From the NCBI GenBank assembly GCA_002632355.1, contig NSJJ01000004.1:124001-188000 (forward strand): a stretch of DNA of 64,000 nucleotides, written 5' to 3'. The position numbers and the translations under genes are program-made. The notes under the pieces are model-generated. The model had not been told where the DNA came from. It saw only the letters and a list, made by a program, of their open reading frames with translations, and searched no databases. The DNA is from Sulfuricella denitrificans (lineage in GTDB: Bacteria; Pseudomonadota; Gammaproteobacteria; Burkholderiales; Sulfuricellaceae). Positions 49,067 through 58,805 of this stretch are shown here, in pieces. How positions within the stretch are numbered: position 1 is the first letter of the stretch; every line of letters starts with the position of its first letter.

Positions 49067-51721
49067 TTATACCGTGACTGGATTCGGCTTGTTGGGATCG
49101 ATACCGTATTTTTTCATCGCCTCGCTCACCTTGGCGGCGGGCAAAGTCCCTTCATCGGCCAGTGCTTTAAGCGCTGCGAGAACGACATGGTAACGATCCA
49201 CTTCGAAGAAACTGCGCAGTTTCTCACGGCTGTCGCTGCGTCCGAAACCATCGGTACCGAGCGTCACAAAGTTCGCAGGCACGAATTCGCGAATCTGGTC
49301 GGCATAGGCTTTCATGTAGTCAGTGGAAGCAATCACCGGCTCCTTGCCACCCTTGAGACATTTCCCGACATAGCTTTCACGCTGTGGCTTTTCCGGGTGC
49401 AGCATGTTCCAGCGCGAGACATCCAGACCTTCGCGGCGCAGTTCGTTGAAGCTGGTGACGCTCCAGACTTCGGCGGACACGCCGAAATCGTTTTCCAGCA
49501 GTTCGGCAGCGGCTTCGACTTCGCGCAGAATCGTGCCTGACCCCATCAGACGCACTTTCAACTTCTTCTTGCCAGATTTTTTCAGCAGGTACATGCCCTT
49601 GATGATGCCCTCCTCCACGCCCTTGGGCATGGGCGGATGGACGTAATTCTCATTCATCACCGTGAGGTAGTAATACACATCCTCCTGCTCCTGGTACATG
49701 CGGCGCAGGCCGTCCTGGATAATCACCGCCAGTTCGTAGGCGTAGGTCGGATCGTAGGTGATGCAGTTGGGAATGGTGGCCGCCTGCAGGTGGCTATGGC
49801 CGTCCTCGTGCTGCAGGCCCTCGCCGTTGAGCGTGGTGCGCCCCGCCGTGCCGCCGAGCAGGAAGCCGCGTGCGCGCGAATCGCCCGCCAGCCAGGCAAG
49901 GTCGCCGATGCGCTGGAAGCCGAACATCGAGTAGTAGATATAGAACGGGATCATCGCCACGCCATGATTGCTGTAGCTGGTCGCCGCCGCCACCCAGGAA
50001 GCGAAGGCACCGGCCTCGTTGATCCCCTCTTCGAGAATCTGCCCGGTCTTGGCTTCGCGGTAATACATCACCTGATCGGCGTCCTGCGGCTCATACAACT
50101 GGCCCTGCGAGGAATAGATGCCGAGCTGGCGGAACATGCCTTCCATACCGAAAGTGCGCGCCTCGTCGGGCACGATAGGCACCACGTGCTTGCCGATCAC
50201 CTTGTCCTTGACCAGCGTGCCGAGGACGCGCACGAAGGCCATGGTGGTGGAAATTTCGCGCTCGCCAGTACCGCTCAGAATGGCATCGAAATCCTTCAGG
50301 GAAGGAACATTGAGAGTTTCCGCTTTCTGCCGCCGCGCAGGCAGGTAGCCGCCAAGATTTTTGCGACGCTCCTTGAGATACTGCATTTCAGGGCTATCCT
50401 CAGCCGGGCGATAGAGCGGTACGCTGGAAATCTGGTCGTCAGCGATCGGAATATTGAAGCGATCGCGGAACGCCTTCAGCGATGCATCCGACATTTTCTT
50501 CGCCTGATGGGTGATGTTCTGACCTTCGCCCGACGTACCCATGCCATAGCCCTTCACCGTCTTGGCCAGAACAACTGTTGGCTGGCCCGTGTGTTTGGTC
50601 GCTGCCGCGTAGGCTGTGTACACCTTGAATGGATCATGCCCGCCGCGGTTGAGGCGCCAGATATCGTCATCCGACATATTGGCAACCATTTCCAGCAGTT
50701 CAGGGTACTTGCCGAAGAAGTGCTGACGCACGTAAGCGCCGTCCTTGGCCTTGTAGTTCTGGTAATCGCCGTCAACACATTCTTCCATGCGCTTGAGCAG
50801 CAGGCCCTTGGTGTCTTTAGCCAGCAGGGCATCCCAGTGACGGCCCCACACCACCTTGATGACGTTCCAACCTGCGCCGCGGAATACCCCTTCGAGTTCC
50901 TGAATGATCTTGCCGTTGCCACGCACCGGACCATCCAGACGCTGCAGATTGCAGTTCACCACGAAAATCAGGTTATCGAGCTTCTCACGCCCGGCAAGCG
51001 AGATCGCACCCAGAGATTCCGGTTCGTCGGTCTCGCCATCACCGAGGAACGCCCACACCTTGCGGTTCTCGGTATTCACCATGCCGCGGTCGTTGAGGTA
51101 CTTCATGAAACGTGCCTGATAGATCGCAGTCAGCGGACCCAGGCCCATTGAAACGGTGGGAAACTGCCAGAAATCCGGCATCAGCCAGGGATGGGGATAG
51201 GAAGGCAGGCCGCCGCCATCCACTTCCTGACGGAAGTTTTTCATCTGTTCGTCGCTCAGGCGGCCTTCAAGATAAGCACGGGCGTAGATGCCGGGCGAAG
51301 AGTGCCCCTGGATATACAGCAGGTCGCCGCCATGCTTGTCGTCCGGTGCGTGAAAGAAATGGTTGAAACCGACGTCATACAGGGTTGCTGCCGATGCAAA
51401 GCTGGCGATATGTCCGCCGACACCGGGGCTCTTCTTGTTTGCCTGCATCACCGTGGCGATGGCGTTCCAGCGGATCAGGGCGCGGATACGGCGCTCCAGC
51501 GCCAGATCGCCGGGAAAGCGCTCTTCCTGAGGTACAGGAATGGTATTGAGATAAGCCGTGCTGGCCGAATAAGGCAGATTTGCGCCGCTGCGGCGCGCCT
51601 TGTCGATCATCTGCTCCAGCAGAAAATGAGCTCGCTCCACACCTTCCAGCTCGAGAACCGCATCCAGGGCATCCAGCCACTCCTGCGTTTCCTGAGGGTC
51701 CATGTCGGGGATTGCTGCCAT
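49067..51721 (-). CDS. aceE: Pyruvate dehydrogenase E1 component (homodimeric)
   Basis: 884 residues, the homodimeric type. The thiamine-diphosphate signature lies near residue 230 ([10 protein letters not shown] ... [14 protein letters not shown]), and [14 protein letters not shown]-like segments around DGHSHLQA are family-typical. E1 decarboxylates pyruvate and passes the acetyl unit to AceF. AGGAG precedes the ATG at 51721. First gene of aceE-aceF-lpdA; the upstream gap holds a palindrome. Confidence 0.97.
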   Translation of the reverse strand: MAAIPDMDPQETQEWLDALDAVLELEGVERAHFLLEQMIDKARRSGANLPYSASTAYLNTIPVPQEERFPGDLALERRIRALIRWNAIATVMQANKKSPGVGGHIASFASAATLYDVGFNHFFHAPDDKHGGDLLYIQGHSSPGIYARAYLEGRLSDEQMKNFRQEVDGGGLPSYPHPWLMPDFWQFPTVSMGLGPLTAIYQARFMKYLNDRGMVNTENRKVWAFLGDGETDEPESLGAISLAGREKLDNLIFVVNCNLQRLDGPVRGNGKIIQELEGVFRGAGWNVIKVVWGRHWDALLAKDTKGLLLKRMEECVDGDYQNYKAKDGAYVRQHFFGKYPELLEMVANMSDDDIWRLNRGGHDPFKVYTAYAAATKHTGQPTVVLAKTVKGYGMGTSGEGQNITHQAKKMSDASLKAFRDRFNIPIADDQISSVPLYRPAEDSPEMQYLKERRKNLGGYLPARRQKAETLNVPSLKDFDAILSGTGEREISTTMAFVRVLGTLVKDKVIGKHVVPIVPDEARTFGMEGMFRQLGIYSSQGQLYEPQDADQVMYYREAKTGQILEEGINEAGAFASWVAAATSYSNHGVAMIPFYIYYSMFGFQRIGDLAWLAGDSRARGFLLGGTAGRTTLNGEGLQHEDGHSHLQAATIPNCITYDPTYAYELAVIIQDGLRRMYQEQEDVYYYLTVMNENYVHPPMPKGVEEGIIKGMYLLKKSGKKKLKVRLMGSGTILREVEAAAELLENDFGVSAEVWSVTSFNELRREGLDVSRWNMLHPEKPQRESYVGKCLKGGKEPVIASTDYMKAYADQIREFVPANFVTLGTDGFGRSDSREKLRSFFEVDRYHVVLAALKALADEGTLPAAKVSEAMKKYGIDPNKPNPVTV

Positions 51722-51772
51722 TATGATCGCTCCTGAGTAGACATTTATTCAAACCTGTTATGATTCCTTATC

Positions 51773-51789
51773 TTGACCTCTTTGGTCAA
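51773..51789. promoter_or_regulatory. Palindrome between aceE and the M17 aminopeptidase gene
   Basis: TTGACC-TCTTT-GGTCAA is a perfect 6-bp inverted repeat with a 5-bp spacer. Each arm reads as a TTGACC -35-like hexamer, one on each strand. It lies 51 bp upstream of aceE and 36 bp upstream of the aminopeptidase start, so it may be a shared operator for the divergent genes. Confidence 0.45.
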
Positions 51790-51825
51790 GGCAAGAATAC
51801 ACGCCACCGTCCGGGAAACAGCACC

Positions 51826-53301
51826 ATGAATCAAGCAAAAATTATTGAGAAACAGTCTGATATCAGACTGCAGGAAATTCGCAGCGACGATCACTTGCTG
51901 ATCATTCTGCCTGCGGTGAAAAAACTGGCCCAGCTCAAGGGCACGCCGCTGCTCGACATCCTGCAGGCACGCATGGAACGGCGCGGCGTCAAGCTCGCGG
52001 ATCTGAAGAAAACCCCGCTCAGCAGCGATCTCGATCAGGGCGCGCTGGTCACATGGCTCATGCTTGATTCCCAACTGAGCGCCTTTGAACAACTCACTGC
52101 CATGCGCAAGGCCATCCAGGCGCTGCTGGCGGAACACCCCCAGTCCATCACCATCGCGGTCAGCGGAAGCGCCGAGCAGCGCCGTCTGGCAGCGGAAAGC
52201 GCGGTCTATTGCACCCTGCTCAACAGCGCCCTGCTTCCCGTGCGCAAAAAGAAGGACGAACGCAAATCGCTGCAGAAAATCAATTTATATGGATACAAAT
52301 CGGACAACGCTTACCTGGCGCAACGTGCGCAGGCTGATGGCAACATTCTGTGTCGCGAACTCACCATGCTGCCCGCCAACGAACTCACGCCGGGCCTGTA
52401 CCGTGAGCGTATCCAGAAACTCGCCCGGGAAGAACAATGGAAATGCGAAGAGTTTGACCTGAGAAAATTGCGCAAAATGGGTGCCGGCGCATTTGTCGCC
52501 GTGGCCCAGGGCAGCGAGGAGGAGGATGCCGCCATCGTGCATCTTTCACACCGTCATCCTGACGCAAAGCAAACCGTGGCACTGGTGGGCAAGGGCATCT
52601 GCTTCGACACCGGCGGCCACAATCTCAAGCCGGCACGCTACATGCACGGCATGCACGAGGACATGAACGGCTCCGCGGTGGCGCTGGGCATCCTGCTTGC
52701 GGCCAGCCGCGCGAATCTGCCCGTCAATCTGGATGTCTGGCTGGCCATTGCGCAAAACCACATCAGCCCCAAGGCCTACAAACAGAACGACGTGGTCACT
52801 GCCCTGAATGGCACCACCATCGAAATCATCCACACGGATGCTGAAGGACGCATGGTACTGGCTGACACGCTCACCCTGGCATCACGCAGGAAGCCGGACT
52901 TCATGATCGACTTCGCCACCCTGACCGGCAGCATGGCGACCGCGTTAGGGGCGCGTTACTCGGGCATTTTAAGCAACCGTGACAACCTGATCGAGCTTGC
53001 TCTAAAGTCGGGGAAGATCACGGGAGAAAGAGTGAGCGCTTTCCCGCTCGATGCGGACTATGAAGAAGAGCTCGACAGCCGGATTGCCGACATCAAGCAG
53101 TGCACCATGGAAGGCGATGCCGACCACATTCTGGCGGCACGCTTTCTCATGCGTTTTATCGAAAACGAAACCGCATGGCTGCACATGGACCTTTCTGCCA
53201 GCAACTGCAAGGGCGGACTGGGTGCGGTGGCAACGGATGTCACCGGCTTCGGCGTGGCGTGGGGAATAGCCTTATTGGCTAGTTATTTAGGCAAATTGTA
53301 A
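51826..53301 (+). CDS. M17 family leucyl aminopeptidase
   Basis: 491 residues. The metal-binding core is complete: VGKGICFDTGG (Lys and Asp), MHEDMNGSA (Asp) and HTDAEGRMVLADTL (Asp, Glu and the catalytic Arg). The N-terminal domain is poorly conserved, as usual in the family. The enzyme removes N-terminal residues from peptides in the cytoplasm, with two metal ions. It is divergent from aceE. The ATG at 51826 is preferred over one 22 codons upstream inside the palindrome region. Confidence 0.9.
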   Translation: MNQAKIIEKQSDIRLQEIRSDDHLLIILPAVKKLAQLKGTPLLDILQARMERRGVKLADLKKTPLSSDLDQGALVTWLMLDSQLSAFEQLTAMRKAIQALLAEHPQSITIAVSGSAEQRRLAAESAVYCTLLNSALLPVRKKKDERKSLQKINLYGYKSDNAYLAQRAQADGNILCRELTMLPANELTPGLYRERIQKLAREEQWKCEEFDLRKLRKMGAGAFVAVAQGSEEEDAAIVHLSHRHPDAKQTVALVGKGICFDTGGHNLKPARYMHGMHEDMNGSAVALGILLAASRANLPVNLDVWLAIAQNHISPKAYKQNDVVTALNGTTIEIIHTDAEGRMVLADTLTLASRRKPDFMIDFATLTGSMATALGARYSGILSNRDNLIELALKSGKITGERVSAFPLDADYEEELDSRIADIKQCTMEGDADHILAARFLMRFIENETAWLHMDLSASNCKGGLGAVATDVTGFGVAWGIALLASYLGKL

Positions 53302-53359
53302 TTGCAGGTTTGCTGCGCTATAGTCGGATTTAACCTTTAAACCTCCGGCAGGCTTCGCC

Positions 53360-54346
53360 ATGACCGACCATACGCTTCTCACTGACAACTTCCAGCGGCC
53401 CATCGAATATCTGCGCCTGTCGGTAACCGACCGCTGCGACCTGCGCTGCGCCTATTGCATGCCGGAAGATTTCAAGGGCTACGAAGAACCGGAAAACTGG
53501 CTCACTTTCGACGAAATCGAGCGCCTGATCGGCGCATTTGCCCGTCTGGGCGTCAAACGCCTGCGCCTGACCGGCGGAGAACCCCTGCTGCGGCGCGACC
53601 TGACCGGTCTGGCCGGACGTCTTTCCGCCCTGCCCGGCATCGAGGACCTGTCGCTCAGCACCAACGCCACCCATCTCGACAAGCACGCTCAAGCGCTGCG
53701 CGACAATGGCATATCTCGCATCAATGTCAGCCTCGACTCACTGCAGCGCGAGCGGATTGAAAAAATCACCGGGCGTGATTGCCTGCACAAAATTCTCGCC
53801 GGGCTGATGGCAGGCAAGGAAGCCGGACTGGCTCCCATAAAAATCAACATGGTGGCATTGCAGGGGGTCAACGACGACGAAATCGACAGCATGGTGGCCT
53901 TCTGTATCGAACACGGCTTCATCCTGCGTTTCATCGAAGCCATGCCCGTCGGCAGCACAGGCCGCGAGGCTCAGTTTCTCGATCTGCAGCCGGTCAAACA
54001 GCGGCTACAGGAACGCTTCGGTCTGCTTGAGGGGGTGATCCCGGGTGGCGGTCCGGCGCGTTACCTGAAATCCGCCGATGGCAAATTCAGCGTCGGATTC
54101 ATTACGCCAATTTCCCAGCATTTCTGTGAGACCTGCAACCGCGTGCGCCTTGCCGTGGATGGAACGCTCTATACCTGCCTGGGCCAGGATGAAAAATTCG
54201 AGTTCAGGCCGCTGTTGCGCGGCGGAATCTCTGATCAGGGCCTGGAGGATGCCATTCGCCTGGCAATTTCCCTCAAGCCGGAGCGCCACGAATTCCGCGA
54301 GGAGCCGCGCAAGATCATACGTTTCATGTCGTCCACAGGCGGCTGA
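53360..54346 (+). CDS. moaA: GTP 3',8-cyclase MoaA
   Basis: 328 residues. The radical-SAM cluster motif lies in CDLRCAYCMPEDF (near residue 25), the Gly-rich LRLTGGEPLLRRDL follows, and the second 4Fe-4S cluster is held by CETCNRVRLAVDGTLYTCLG near residue 255. The C-terminal Gly-Gly (STGG) is present. With MoaC it converts GTP to cyclic pyranopterin, the first step of molybdenum cofactor synthesis, needed by NarG and the molybdoenzyme implied at the window's end. Confidence 0.97.
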   Translation: MTDHTLLTDNFQRPIEYLRLSVTDRCDLRCAYCMPEDFKGYEEPENWLTFDEIERLIGAFARLGVKRLRLTGGEPLLRRDLTGLAGRLSALPGIEDLSLSTNATHLDKHAQALRDNGISRINVSLDSLQRERIEKITGRDCLHKILAGLMAGKEAGLAPIKINMVALQGVNDDEIDSMVAFCIEHGFILRFIEAMPVGSTGREAQFLDLQPVKQRLQERFGLLEGVIPGGGPARYLKSADGKFSVGFITPISQHFCETCNRVRLAVDGTLYTCLGQDEKFEFRPLLRGGISDQGLEDAIRLAISLKPERHEFREEPRKIIRFMSSTGG

Positions 54347-54363
54347 GGGGGAATCGCCCCACC

Positions 54364-56295
54364 CTAGCGGGTCGATTTATCACCGTTTCCGTCGTCGGGA
54401 AACGGCCGGGTATTTTCAAACATTTCAGGGAACAGCGGATCGAGTTCCAGATGATCCTGTTCCTTGTCGGCAGGCGGCTTTTCCGGCTCATCCTTGCGAT
54501 CAAGCACAAAATCAAGCGGCATATCCAGCGTCGGAACATCATCCTGCGCTAACAAGACCTGATCTTGCGCCTCATCCACCGGGGATGGTGCCGCGTTCTG
54601 CTCTGACTGAACATCTGCAACCTCTTCCTGCAAGGTAGCATCAAGCTCTTCCGGGCTTGAAATATAAAGTGAATTCTCTGCGTCGATCTGCCGGCCCATT
54701 TTTTGCACCAGGACCCACAAACTGCTGTCATCCATGGTTGACTGGCAACGCAGCGCAAGCTGTTCAAATTCCTGCTTCATGCCAAGCGAGCCATAAACTT
54801 CGAAGAGTTTTTTCCACAGGGAGACATCGTCCGGATGTTTTCCCATATAGTCCTGCAATAGTTCGATGGCGCGATTTGACCAGCCATAGGCCATATACAG
54901 ATCCGCCTCGTCCAGCACCGATTCGGCTTCAGTAAAAGTTACTGACTCCCCTTCCCGATCAAAAATACTGGTGACATTGGAAAGAAAATCATCTTCATGG
55001 CCCGCAACCTCTGGCTTGCCCCCCCCTTCTCTGATTTGTTCAGCGTCAGGCCGTGCATCTGGTTCGAATTGGGGTATTTCGCTCATTGCAAATTCATGAG
55101 CCAGTTCCGAATCGAGCTCGGCCTCAGCCCGGCGCCTGCGCCAGCGCCACCAGCCTGAAAGCAAGAGCGCCAGGATCAAACCTCCGCCAGCCAATCCGCG
55201 AAAAGAAGTGTTATCTAGCCAGCTTACACCCGCTTCTGGCGATGGTGGCGCTATTTTCTGAGCAGGAGGCGCGGCCAGCTTCTCGCTTAGCAACATGCGG
55301 TTATTGGTTTTTTCCAGTGCTTTCTGCAGGCTGTCGATCTGGTCCTCAAGCTGCATGATGCGATTTTTCATGCTCAGGGTGTTGGCCACCTGGTCGTCGG
55401 CATCCAGCAAGCGCTGCTTTTCGCGCAATTGCTGCAGTTGTGCTTCGGTCATCTTGCCAACCATGGACAAGTCCAGGTCCGAGGTGGAAAGCTTGAGGTG
55501 GAAACCGCCTTCTGGCCCGGATGGCTGAGAAGACTGAACTTGCTCGACCGGTGTTGAATCGGTTCTTTTTGCGGCACGTCTGGTGCGCTCCGGCTCACTT
55601 TTTGGCACGACCGGGGAAAGGGCAACCTCAACCGATAGCGTGCGCAGCGCCGGAACCCGGAACGTACTGCTCTCCGTTAATGCCTCATCCGCCGGAGTAT
55701 CACGCAGTTCCGGGTTTGCATTGCGTATCGAACGCAGAAAGCTGCGCTGCATGCGCGAGTTTCGAGGATAAAGGCTTGCAGCAATGGAATGCAGCGTCTC
55801 ACCTTTGCGGACATCCCAGACGTGCTGATCCTGCGTAGCGGGATTTTGTGTCCCGGCGACCACTGCGGGTTTGATTACCTGGGTACGGGTCTGCGCATAC
55901 TCCACCGGGTCCAGCAACAGGGTGTAATCGCGACTCAGATGCCCCTGCCCACAGTTCTCCTGCACTCGCAAACGCACATAAGGCTCATTGACAGCCTGTA
56001 CCGAATGAATATTTATCTGGAACTGACCGTTTTTCTCGAGTAATTCCAGGCGCGCCTGGGTCAGGTAGGAAGCATAATCGCTTGGTCCTTCAGGTCGCAC
56101 AAGCGAAAAACAGCGGCTATCCAGTTCCTCTTCAGGGCTGGCCTTGAGTGGAATCGAGGCGCGCAGCGGCTGCCCCAGAGGGGAATTCACCGTCAACTCG
56201 CCCAGCAGCATGGCGGAAGTCGCAAGCGGGACTGCGCAGGAAATCAATCCTGCTGCAATCAATGCCACTTTCAAATTATCCGTCTGCCTGTTCAT
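54364..56295 (-). CDS. fimV: FimV/HubP-type polar organiser protein
   Basis: 643 residues. Signal peptide (1-26); conserved N-terminal domain LGELTVNSPLGQPLRASIPLKA; LysM peptidoglycan-binding motif (VWDVRKGETLHSIAASLYPRNS, about 160-215); a coiled coil (about 280-335); one membrane helix (about 360-378); an acidic cytoplasmic part; and a C-terminal TPR-like FimV repeat (LYMAYGWSNRAIELLQDYMGKHPDD) with another acidic tail. FimV/HubP anchors polar proteins and supports type IV pilus assembly. It ends 18 bp after the converging moaA gene. Start is the ATG at 56295; a TTG precedes it. Confidence 0.92.
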   Translation of the reverse strand: MNRQTDNLKVALIAAGLISCAVPLATSAMLLGELTVNSPLGQPLRASIPLKASPEEELDSRCFSLVRPEGPSDYASYLTQARLELLEKNGQFQINIHSVQAVNEPYVRLRVQENCGQGHLSRDYTLLLDPVEYAQTRTQVIKPAVVAGTQNPATQDQHVWDVRKGETLHSIAASLYPRNSRMQRSFLRSIRNANPELRDTPADEALTESSTFRVPALRTLSVEVALSPVVPKSEPERTRRAAKRTDSTPVEQVQSSQPSGPEGGFHLKLSTSDLDLSMVGKMTEAQLQQLREKQRLLDADDQVANTLSMKNRIMQLEDQIDSLQKALEKTNNRMLLSEKLAAPPAQKIAPPSPEAGVSWLDNTSFRGLAGGGLILALLLSGWWRWRRRRAEAELDSELAHEFAMSEIPQFEPDARPDAEQIREGGGKPEVAGHEDDFLSNVTSIFDREGESVTFTEAESVLDEADLYMAYGWSNRAIELLQDYMGKHPDDVSLWKKLFEVYGSLGMKQEFEQLALRCQSTMDDSSLWVLVQKMGRQIDAENSLYISSPEELDATLQEEVADVQSEQNAAPSPVDEAQDQVLLAQDDVPTLDMPLDFVLDRKDEPEKPPADKEQDHLELDPLFPEMFENTRPFPDDGNGDKSTR

Positions 56296-56352
56296 CAAGC
56301 CAGCCTTATCGAAAACCCAGAAACTGGCACGAAACCCGCACCAGCAGCGGAG

Positions 56353-56380
56353 TTTATAACAACCCGCGTCTTGCCATCAA
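56353..56380 (-). promoter_or_regulatory. Promoter of fimV
   Basis: On the minus strand TTGATG (56375-56380) and TATAAA (56353-56358) are 16 bp apart and lie about 60 bp upstream of the fimV start. It stands between the typA repeats and fimV, so fimV need not depend on typA transcription. Confidence 0.55.
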
Positions 56381-56431
56381 GCCGTTTGATGCAAATGGCT
56401 TAAGCAGAAACAAGCCGCGTGCGTACGTTTT

Positions 56432-56668
56432 AGTTCCGGCTAACACGCCTCTGGCGCATAAGCCTGCTCTGAAACTTACAGGCCGCGCGCGTTCCGCTTG
56501 CGTTCGTTTTAGTTCCGGCTAACGCGCCTTTGGCGCATAAGCCTGCTCTGAAACTCACAAGCCGCGCGCGTTCCGCTTGCGTTCGTTTTAGTTCCGGCTA
56601 ACGCGCCTTTGGCGCATAAGCCTGCTCTGAAACTCACAAGCCGCGCGCGTTCCGCTTGCGTTCGTTTT
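56432..56668. repeat. 79-bp tandem repeat, three copies, overlapping the 3' end of typA
   Basis: Three head-to-tail units at 56432-56510, 56511-56589 and 56590-56668. Units 2 and 3 are identical; unit 1 differs at 4 positions. Each starts AGTTCCGGCTAAC. In unit 3 the last 35 bp (56634-56668) are the final coding bases and stop codon of typA, so the other units repeat typA's end (ERKRNARGL and stop). A degenerate fourth fragment lies at 56411-56431. Each unit also holds the small hairpin GCGCC-AAA-GGCGC. The rest of the fimV-typA gap has only the fimV promoter. Confidence 0.9.
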
Positions 56669-58448
56669 CAGTCAGGAAGCGTTTGCGCAGGCGGATCGAC
56701 TTGGGTGTGAGTTCGACCAGTTCGTCGTCGGCAATGAATTCAACTGCGGACTCAAGCGTCAACTGAACAGGCGGGGTCAGGCGCACGGCTTCGTCGGTGC
56801 CGGAAGAACGTACGTTGGTGAGCTGCTTGCCCTTGATCGGGTTCACCACCAGGTCGTTATCGCGGCTATGAATGCCGATGATCATGCCTTCATACAGCTT
56901 GTCCCCGGGGGTAACGAACATCCGGCCGCGATCTTCCAGTTTCCACAGGGCATAGGCTACGGCCTCGCCGTTGTCCTGCGAGATCAGCACGCCGTTATGA
57001 CGGGAAGGAATGTCCGCCTTCATCGGTGCATACTCGTCGAATACGTGGCTCATCACACCGGTACCGCGTGTCAGGGTCATGAATTCGGACTGGAAACCGA
57101 TCAGCCCGCGCGCCGGGATGCGATAATCAAGACGTACGCGCCCTTGACCGTCGGGCAGCATGTCCTGCAAATCGCCACGACGGCGGCCAAGCTCTTCCAT
57201 GACCGCACCCTGGTTGGCATCTTCCACATCGGCGGTCAGCATTTCGAATGGCTCACATTTCTCGCCATCGATTTCTTTGATCAACACGCGCGGGCGCGAC
57301 ACTGACAATTCAAAACCTTCACGGCGCATGGTTTCGAGCAGAATCGTGAGATGCAACTCGCCACGCCCAGCCACTTCAAACACATCGGCGTCACCAGTCT
57401 CACTGACACGCAGCGCGACGTTGGTGAGCAATTCCTTGTTCAGGCGCTCGCGGATCTGGCGGCTGGTCACGAATTTGCCTTCCTGCCCAGCCAGCGGGGA
57501 GTTATTGACCTGGAAATTCATGGTCAGGGTAGGTTCATCTACCGTCAGCATCGGCAACGCTTCGGGAGCGTCGATTGCAGTCAGGGTGACGCCGATACCG
57601 ATCTCGTCGATCCCGTTGATCACGACGATATCGCCAGCCTGCGCCTCTTCCATCTGCACCCGGTTCAAACCACTGAAACCCAGAACCTGGTTTACTTTTG
57701 CACGTACACCCTTGTCTCCGGGGCCGCGCATCACCAGCACTTCCTGACTGGGCTTCAGTCTGCCACGGGCAACACGGCCGATGCCGATGCGACCAACATA
57801 GCTGGAATAGTCCAGCGCGGAAATCTGCAGTTGCAGCGGCTGCTCAGGGTCACCTTCCGGGGAAGGAACGTGCTTGAGAACTGCCTCGAACAGAACGCGC
57901 ATATTATCGCTTTTCTCGTTGGCATCGAGAGAGGCAAACCCGTTCAGTGCCGAAGCATAGATCACGGGGAAATCCAGTTGTTCTTCAGTCGCGCCCAGCT
58001 TGTCGAACAGGTCGAAAGTCTGGTTCACCACCCAGTCGGGCCGTGAACCGGGGCGGTCGATCTTGTTCACCACCACGATCGGCTTGAGGCCAAGCGCCAA
58101 AGCCTTCTTGGTCACGAAACGGGTTTGCGGCATCGGGCCTTCCACTGCGTCCACCAGCAGCAACACGCCGTCAACCATGGACAGTACGCGCTCCACTTCT
58201 CCACCGAAATCGGCGTGCCCCGGGGTGTCCACGATATTGATGTGATGGCCTTCATATTCGATCGAAGTATTCTTGGCCAGAATGGTGATGCCGCGCTCCT
58301 TTTCCAGATCGTTGCTGTCCATCACCCGCTCTGCAACCTGCTGGTGCGCGGCAAAGGTACCTGCCTGCTGCAGCAGTTTGTCGACAAGGGTGGTTTTGCC
58401 GTGGTCAACGTGGGCGATAATGGCGATATTACGGAGGGCGCGTGACAT
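56634..58448 (-). CDS. typA: Ribosome-associated GTPase TypA/BipA
   Basis: 604 residues. Translation-factor G motifs: [42 protein letters not shown] and [13 protein letters not shown]; then domain II, an EF-G-like domain and the BipA-specific C-terminal domain. TypA acts on the ribosome in stress and at low temperature and assists 50S assembly. The start is the ATG of [10 protein letters not shown]; an open frame of 39 codons upstream is not conserved. The last 11 codons are part of a 79-bp tandem repeat. Confidence 0.96.
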   Translation of the reverse strand: MSRALRNIAIIAHVDHGKTTLVDKLLQQAGTFAAHQQVAERVMDSNDLEKERGITILAKNTSIEYEGHHINIVDTPGHADFGGEVERVLSMVDGVLLLVDAVEGPMPQTRFVTKKALALGLKPIVVVNKIDRPGSRPDWVVNQTFDLFDKLGATEEQLDFPVIYASALNGFASLDANEKSDNMRVLFEAVLKHVPSPEGDPEQPLQLQISALDYSSYVGRIGIGRVARGRLKPSQEVLVMRGPGDKGVRAKVNQVLGFSGLNRVQMEEAQAGDIVVINGIDEIGIGVTLTAIDAPEALPMLTVDEPTLTMNFQVNNSPLAGQEGKFVTSRQIRERLNKELLTNVALRVSETGDADVFEVAGRGELHLTILLETMRREGFELSVSRPRVLIKEIDGEKCEPFEMLTADVEDANQGAVMEELGRRRGDLQDMLPDGQGRVRLDYRIPARGLIGFQSEFMTLTRGTGVMSHVFDEYAPMKADIPSRHNGVLISQDNGEAVAYALWKLEDRGRMFVTPGDKLYEGMIIGIHSRDNDLVVNPIKGKQLTNVRSSGTDEAVRLTPPVQLTLESAVEFIADDELVELTPKSIRLRKRFLTENERKRNARGL

Positions 58449-58805
58449 GAAAGATTTCCGGTGCGGTAAAAAGCTGGGCATTTTAGCATAACCATCTGGT
58501 AATTTTCTAAAATACCCGTATAATGCGGCGGCTTGGTCGGATCGATATCCGTCCATTGAGTTCATCGATCTCTGGCCCCCTCTTTTTCAGTACTTCCTGA
58601 AAAATGCGATTTCACCCCGGTTAGCGACGATGTTTTTGCGCCGCGCGGTGTTATGCAGATATTCCCCGGAATCTCCGGCAAGTCTTGCAGTTCCCTGCCT
58701 GTGCGCCACATTTAATTGCGTTTTGTCATCATTATTTACTTCCTGCTGTTTGCAGCTTAGGGGAAATAATGTGTCACGGCGCGAATTTAAATATAAGGAA
58801 ATTCC
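58449..58805. other. 357-bp gap between divergent typA and the DEAD-box helicase gene
   Basis: This gap contains the outward promoters of both genes. For the helicase, TATAAT at 58519-58524 (plus) has only a weak -35; transcription from it would give a leader of about 275 nt, much of it AT-rich near the ribosome site AAGGA. For typA, the extended -10 TGCTAAAAT (minus strand, box at 58480-58485) stands about 32 bp upstream of the start. No convincing small gene was found in between. Confidence 0.5.

Noticed and set aside
49637-51151. Open frame of 504 codons on the plus strand
   Set aside because: Antisense shadow of aceE; no motif.
56411-56668. CRISPR-like array
   Set aside because: The 79-bp units are head to tail without unique spacers and derive from the typA end.
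58630-58805. Small protein in the helicase leader
   Set aside because: The frame overlaps the helicase gene, is Cys-rich without pattern and has no ribosome site.
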